A DNA stretch of 24,926 nucleotides from a virus, in IMG/VR virus record IMGVR_UViG_3300025168_000628, positions 1-24,926 of that record. One strand, 5' to 3'. Below are positions 22,238-24,926 of the stretch, piece after piece. Both the position numbers and the translations under genes were made by a program. The notes under the pieces were generated by a model that saw only the letters and a list, made by a program, of their open reading frames with translations, was not told where the DNA came from and searched no databases. How positions within the stretch are numbered: the first letter of the stretch is position 1; the number at the start of each line of letters is the position of its first letter.

Positions 22238-22596
22238 TCATACCTAAAATAAACATAAACAAGAGGAGATTTTGGGATAATAAATGGATGGAAAATAAAA
22301 AAATAACAGCAACAAACCATCTTTTAAAACCTACACAAATTAAAAATTATCAGGTTTCAATTAACACAATAGCCGATGGAGTACAACATAAAGTTGATTG
22401 TGAATATTTTGGAAGAGATATTATTGTAGTTGGAACAGAGTTACAGCAATATAGATTAATAAGTTATCTAATGAAAGAAAACGGATGGCAAATTAAAGAT
22501 AGTTGGAATTTTAAAATGGAAACTGAATTTAAAGAATGGTATATAGAAAATGAAAGCAATCCATATATTCTTAACTTAAAGTATTGGGAATTATGA
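22234..22596 (+). CDS. Hypothetical phage protein, unknown function
   Basis: Encodes 120 residues from an ATGA overlap at 22234. The N-terminus is basic (KININKRRFWDNKWMENKK, residues 5-23). The middle (ISTIADG-like VSINTIADGVQHKVDCEYF, then GRDIIVVGTELQQYRLISYL) is alternating beta and helix, and the C-terminus contains several Trp/Tyr residues (KEWYIENESNPYILNLKYWEL). No membrane segment, catalytic motif or known family is recognised. Tight coupling on both sides puts it in the same transcript as the replication and cassette genes. Confidence 0.55.
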   Translation: MIIPKININKRRFWDNKWMENKKITATNHLLKPTQIKNYQVSINTIADGVQHKVDCEYFGRDIIVVGTELQQYRLISYLMKENGWQIKDSWNFKMETEFKEWYIENESNPYILNLKYWEL

Positions 22597-22829
22597 GAAA
22601 ACCACACAAACACACAGAGATTCATTCTCAATTACATAGATTTTTAAATGAGGAAGGATTCAGCAATGTTATGATTTGTGATATATTACAAATTTCAACT
22701 ACCAATTCTGTTACATTAAAAAAATATATGGAAGATCCAAAACAATTAAAAGTTTATAATATTTATAATATTTGTGAATATACTGATGTAACTTTTGATT
22801 TTGTTATTTCATTAATAGAAGATAATTAA
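22593..22829 (+). CDS. Small Cro/XRE-like helix-turn-helix protein (tentative)
   Basis: Encodes 78 residues from ATG 22593 in an ATGA overlap; an in-frame TTG at 22584 is a less likely start. Residues 14-75 suggest five short helices: LHRFLNEEGFSNVMICDILQ, then ISTTNSVTLKKYMEDPKQLK, then VYNIYNICEYTDVTFDFVIS. This has the layout of Cro/C1-type DNA-binding proteins, in which the second and third helices form the turn and the final helices recur as yxxIcxxtgVxxxxv. It may regulate the operon. No CI-like partner or divergent promoter is seen, so a lysogeny switch is not supported. Confidence 0.5.
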   Translation: MRKPHKHTEIHSQLHRFLNEEGFSNVMICDILQISTTNSVTLKKYMEDPKQLKVYNIYNICEYTDVTFDFVISLIEDN

Positions 22830-22833
22830 CAAA

Positions 22834-22899
22834 ATGATGTTTACAACTTTTCAAACAAAAGAAACATATTTAAAAATTATTTATAAATTTGTAAAATGA
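22834..22899 (+). CDS. Possible 21-aa leader peptide or micro-ORF
   Basis: An ATG at 22834 opens 21 codons (MMFTTFQTKETYLKIIYKFVK) ending in a TGA at 22897-22899, which overlaps the ATG of the next small gene (ATGA at 22896). The junction style is the same as elsewhere in the operon, the only real support. The peptide has no recognisable feature and the frame could be open by chance. Confidence 0.25.
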   Translation: MMFTTFQTKETYLKIIYKFVK

Positions 22900-23030
22900 G
22901 AAATCTTAATTCAATTATAACAATATTAAACAATATGATTACTGTTATATTACTAACTCCAATATTAATATTTGTTTATACAATTAAAATAATAATACAG
23001 ACTCTTGAAAGCTTTTGGAAAAATAATTAA
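22896..23030 (+). CDS. Small single-pass membrane protein
   Basis: Encodes 44 residues from ATG 22896 to TAA at 23028-23030. Residues 14-34 are strongly hydrophobic (MITVILLTPILIFVYTIKII), with a short polar N-terminus and a C-terminal LESFWKNN tail. It resembles the other tiny membrane proteins in this genome (13603, 18965) in size and style but not in sequence. Its end overlaps the TTG start of the NinB-like gene by 26 bases. A TAAATTTG sequence immediately upstream (22884-22891) could be a -7 element, but no -33 element is seen. Function is unknown. Confidence 0.45.
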   Translation: MRNLNSIITILNNMITVILLTPILIFVYTIKIIIQTLESFWKNN

Positions 23031-23385
23031 AGGAAAGATTGTTTTTGATGATCGGGCAAAATTCTTAAATGATGTTGCTAAATTTGATGATGATATTAAA
23101 ATTGTTATTGAAGTGAGAGAAGCAAAAGATATTAGAACAAACGCTCAGAATAGATTATGGTGGAAATGGATTGAACTAATAGCTGATGAAACAGGAAACG
23201 AAAAACAAGAAATACATTCTATTTTGAAATATAAATTTTTATTAAAAGAAGAAATGATTGATGGAGAGCTTCATCAAGGATTAAAGAGTACAACTACATT
23301 AACAAAGGAAGAGTTCGGTAAACTTACTCAGGAAGTTTTTTATTGGGCAAATGATACATTAAACATTAACCTTCCAAATGATTGA
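23005..23385 (+). CDS. NinB-like recombination mediator protein
   Basis: Encodes 126 residues. Features fitting the NinB/Orf family are a first strand pair (KAFGKIIKGKIVFDDR), RTNAQNRLWWKWIELIADET (residues 45-64), a loop with HSILKYKFLLKEE, KSTTTLTKEEFGKLTQEVFY (95-114) and the ending NDTLNINLPND, where the family has gi-x-LP-x-P. NinB/Orf binds single-stranded DNA and assists recombinase loading. The start is TTG at 23005, the only plausible initiation codon before the conserved region; the frame overlaps the small membrane gene. It is adjacent to a VRR-NUC nuclease and an HNH protein, a typical nin-like recombination group. Confidence 0.72.
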   Translation: MKAFGKIIKGKIVFDDRAKFLNDVAKFDDDIKIVIEVREAKDIRTNAQNRLWWKWIELIADETGNEKQEIHSILKYKFLLKEEMIDGELHQGLKSTTTLTKEEFGKLTQEVFYWANDTLNINLPND

Positions 23386-23725
23386 ATCAAGATTACAGAG
23401 TGAGGTTGTTAAGTATATTCAAGTGCAATATCCTAAAGTTAAATATTGTGCATCTCTTGGAGGACAATATCAACCATTTCAATCTCAAAGGAATCGTGCC
23501 CGCAAAACAGGTTACGTTAAAGGGTTTCCAGATTTATTTATATATGAAGCAAGGAATGGTTATCATGGATTAGCATTAGAGATTAAAACATTAAAAGGAA
23601 GAGCTACAAAGGAACAAAAGGAATGGGTAGAAGCATTAAACGAAAGAGGTTACAAAGCTGAGGTTGTTAAAGGACTGCCAGCTATATTAGATTTAATAGA
23701 TAGTTACTTGAATGAAAAAGATTAG
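23378..23725 (+). CDS. VRR-NUC domain nuclease (Holliday-junction-resolvase-like)
   Basis: Encodes 115 residues, essentially a single VRR-NUC domain of the restriction-endonuclease superfamily. The catalytic core is visible: E3 and Q7 in IESRLQSEVVKYI, GFPDLFI (49-55, D52), ALEIKTLKG (66-74, E68 and K70) and TKEQKEWVEAL (77-87, Q80). The end GYKAEVVKGLPAILDLI is family-typical. Phage VRR-NUC proteins are thought to cut branched DNA intermediates, possibly aiding packaging. The gene overlaps the NinB-like gene by 8 bases and the next HNH-like gene by 14 bases. Confidence 0.88.
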   Translation: MIESRLQSEVVKYIQVQYPKVKYCASLGGQYQPFQSQRNRARKTGYVKGFPDLFIYEARNGYHGLALEIKTLKGRATKEQKEWVEALNERGYKAEVVKGLPAILDLIDSYLNEKD

Positions 23726-24038
23726 CGACAAACAAAAGAAAGAGAAGAGAAGGTTATCTATTATTTATAACCAGATAGCAGAAGAGAGAGGCCATTATTG
23801 TACTGGATGTGGTAAGACTGGCAACTTATCTCATTCTCATTTGATTCCAAGAAGTAGAAGAAAAGACTTAGTAACTGATAAAAGAAATATAACGTATCAT
23901 TGTTTAAGTATTGGAGAACATAAAGGTTGCCATGATATGTGGGAAAGTAAAGAAAGAACAAAACTATTAGACTACTGCAAGAACATGGAATACATATTAG
24001 AAGTTGATACTGAATACTATTTTTTAATAACTGAATGA
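23712..24038 (+). CDS. HNH-like zinc-binding protein (NinG-like / nuclease candidate)
   Basis: Encodes 108 residues. After a basic N-terminus (KKISDKQKKEKRR) there is a Cys pair (C30-x2-C33 in HYCTGCGKTG), SHSHLIPRSRRKDL (40-53, likely HNH strand histidines H41/H43), then RNITYHCLSIGEHKGCHDMW (58-77) with C64 and C73-H74. This is the treble-clef layout of HNH proteins. The role is probably nucleic-acid cleavage or structural binding near recombination genes. It differs clearly from the second HNH gene at 24524, so the two are not recent duplicates. The stop overlaps the next ATG as ATGATG. Confidence 0.72.
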   Translation: MKKISDKQKKEKRRLSIIYNQIAEERGHYCTGCGKTGNLSHSHLIPRSRRKDLVTDKRNITYHCLSIGEHKGCHDMWESKERTKLLDYCKNMEYILEVDTEYYFLITE

Positions 24039-24166
24039 TGGCAAAGAAAAGAAAACTTAATAGTAAAAATCCTAAATGGAATAAGGATATAAAAGAAAAG
24101 GAATGGAGCAAAAGAAAACTAATAAAAGAAGTGAGAGGAATAAAGGTTTACTTCTGTTGGGAATAA
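24035..24166 (+). CDS. Small basic protein, unknown function
   Basis: Encodes 43 residues from ATG 24035, overlapping the preceding TGA, or from the adjacent in-frame ATG 24038. The sequence is very basic (AKKRKLNSKNPKWNKDIKEK, then EWSKRKLIKEV) and ends VRGIKVYFCWE. It has no hydrophobic segment. Nucleic-acid binding is possible from charge alone. It fills an otherwise empty 130-base gap in the same direction, with overlap-type coupling, which supports it being a gene. Confidence 0.5.
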   Translation: MMAKKRKLNSKNPKWNKDIKEKEWSKRKLIKEVRGIKVYFCWE

Positions 24167-24170
24167 TTAT

Positions 24171-24374
24171 ATGAATCTATTTACAATACAATGGGCTTCA
24201 ACTAACTTACCAAAGGAACATAGATATATAATCTTTAATGATGGTAAAACCTCAGCTATATTTAAAAGATTCTTATGGATTATATATATAAGAGTTACTA
24301 AGAAACATAAAACAAATTTAGAACAAATAAACTTATTAACTAAATATAAAACTTTAATAAATGAAATACAATAA
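24171..24374 (+). CDS. Hypothetical small phage protein
   Basis: Encodes 67 residues starting four bases after the previous stop. The N-terminal half is beta-like with FTIQWASTNLPKEHRYIIFN (residues 4-23) and DGKTSAIF. The second half is basic and helical (KRFLWIIYIRVTKKHKTNLE, then QINLLTKYKTLINEIQ). A short hydrophobic run (FLWIIYI) is too short for a confident membrane segment. It overlaps the next gene by 14 bases. No family recognised. Confidence 0.5.
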   Translation: MNLFTIQWASTNLPKEHRYIIFNDGKTSAIFKRFLWIIYIRVTKKHKTNLEQINLLTKYKTLINEIQ

Positions 24375-24540
24375 CATAAAGAACATATTAAAGAAACAAA
24401 CAAATAATGGAGTTAAAACATTCTGGACCTTTAACGAGGAAGAGAAAGAGTTTACTCAGATATATAAGAACTACACAAACGAATTAAAGATATACACACC
24501 TCAACAACTATTAGATAAATTATATGCCTACACTTCCTAA
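24361..24540 (+). CDS. Hypothetical 59-aa phage protein
   Basis: Encodes 59 residues from ATG 24361, which lies inside the end of the previous gene, to TAA at 24538-24540, 17 bases into the following HNH gene. The sequence is NNIKNILKKQTNNGVKTFWT (4-23), then an acidic helix (FNEEEKEFTQIYKNYTNEL) and IYTPQQLLDKLYAYTS. It is soluble, probably helical, and unrecognised. Overlaps at both ends follow the pattern of the operon and favour a real gene over a chance frame. Confidence 0.5.
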   Translation: MKYNNIKNILKKQTNNGVKTFWTFNEEEKEFTQIYKNYTNELKIYTPQQLLDKLYAYTS

Positions 24541-24871
24541 AGGTAAACAAAGGCCATGGATTCCAGTAAGGCCAAGCCACATGAGAGATGTAGATAATTC
24601 TTCATTCTATAACTCAAGGCGTTGGCGTTCTATTAGTAAACACTTTAGAAAGAAGAATCCGTTATGCATTCAATGTGAGAGAGATGGTAATGGTCCTACA
24701 CCTGCAACAGTATGTGATCATATCAAACCTATCTCACAATATGGAATGGGAGTTGCAACAGATATAAAGAACTTACAATCCTTATGCACCAGTTGCCATG
24801 CAAAGAAATCCTCAAGGGAAGGAGCAGAGATGAGAAAGACAAAGGTCTATGATAGAAATAAAAAAAAATAA
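24524..24871 (+). CDS. HNH endonuclease, terminase-associated type
   Basis: Encodes 115 residues with a complete HNH motif. FYNSRRWRSISKHFRKKNPL (28-47) is followed by C48-x2-C51 (LCIQCERDG), the VCDHIKPIS core (63-71, catalytic H66), N83 in IKNLQSLC, then C88-x2-C91-H92 (CTSCHAKK). HNH proteins of this type sit just upstream of terS in many HK97-like phages, where they assist terminase in cutting DNA at cos during packaging. Here it is the last gene in the window and is followed by a G6 run, and the opposite end of the window starts with probable terL. Family is certain; packaging role inferred from position. Confidence 0.9.
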   Translation: MPTLPKGKQRPWIPVRPSHMRDVDNSSFYNSRRWRSISKHFRKKNPLCIQCERDGNGPTPATVCDHIKPISQYGMGVATDIKNLQSLCTSCHAKKSSREGAEMRKTKVYDRNKKK

Positions 24872-24926
24872 AAAAAAATATTGTGGTAGGGGGGTATTTA
24901 ATCTTATATAGTATTGTTACGTACAT
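24872..24926. other. Non-coding right end with G6 run; possible packaging/cos region
   Basis: After the HNH stop come A-rich bases and then TTGTGGTAGGGGGGTATTTA (24881-24900), with six G residues in a row (24889-24894), very unusual in this AT-rich genome. A TACGTA palindrome lies at 24918-24923. No open frame of note begins here. A G-rich stretch between HNH and terS would suit a packaging signal, but no experimental or comparative evidence is available in the window. Confidence 0.35.

Noticed and set aside
22584-22592. TTG start for the small helix-turn-helix gene
   Set aside because: ATG 22593 in an ATGA overlap is the usual junction in this operon and removes only three residues.
22593-22829. 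Lysogeny repressor
   Set aside because: Too short, no divergent partner, no integrase or att site in the window.
23761-24111. 116-codon minus-strand frame with hydrophobic sequence
   Set aside because: Antisense to the HNH-like gene with intact Cys/His motifs; Leu/Phe-rich shadows are expected opposite Lys/Glu-rich genes in AT-rich DNA.

Overview
The window is almost all of one small tailed-phage genome (siphovirus architecture). Every convincing gene is on the + strand, genes are tightly packed with many ATGA or short overlaps, and the base composition is very AT-rich. The host is inferred to be a Bacteroidetes/flavobacterium-type bacterium. Starts follow A-rich leaders without a GGAGG-like Shine-Dalgarno, and the main intergenic region has a TTTG-N19-TAnnTTTG promoter of the Bacteroidetes kind. 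No integrase, repressor module, tRNA or CRISPR array was recognised, so nothing here argues for a temperate lifestyle. No stretch over 300 bases lacks a gene; the longest gap is 15696-15940.

Layout. 1-75: last codons of an upstream gene, probably the large terminase. 101-6123: head and neck module (HK97-type portal, prohead protease with an extra N-terminal domain, major capsid protein followed by a strong terminator, connector, head-closure protein, gp10-like protein, and a tail-completion protein fused to a LamG lectin-like domain). 6128-13597: tail module (two small proteins, tail tube protein with its own terminator, tail chaperone pair linked by a -1 frameshift signal, tape measure, large tail-tip protein, fibre-like protein). 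13603-14461: likely lysis group (two small membrane proteins flanking an M15 peptidase). 14466-15695: a helix-turn-helix plus metallophosphoesterase protein, closed by a terminator.

15883-15913 is the promoter of the second transcription unit. It runs through a small membrane protein, a DnaA-domain-IV-like protein, an SSB-like protein ending in DDMPF, a winged-helix protein, a compact C5 cytosine methyltransferase and a RepO-like initiator (15941-18959). No polymerase, helicase or primase is visible, so replication probably borrows the host replisome. 19068-21887 is the most unusual part: an IbrA-like PAPS-reductase-fold protein, an ectoine-synthase (EctC) homologue with its metal-ligand positions intact, an IbrB-like ParB-fold protein, an unrecognised 146-aa protein and an 85-aa protein repeating the C-terminal domain of the IbrA-like protein. 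After that come small unknown genes, then NinB-like, VRR-NUC and HNH proteins. The window ends with an HNH endonuclease and a G6 run, the classic position just upstream of terS/cos. The right end would therefore join the left end through the missing terS/terL, as expected for a circular or permuted genome (inference).
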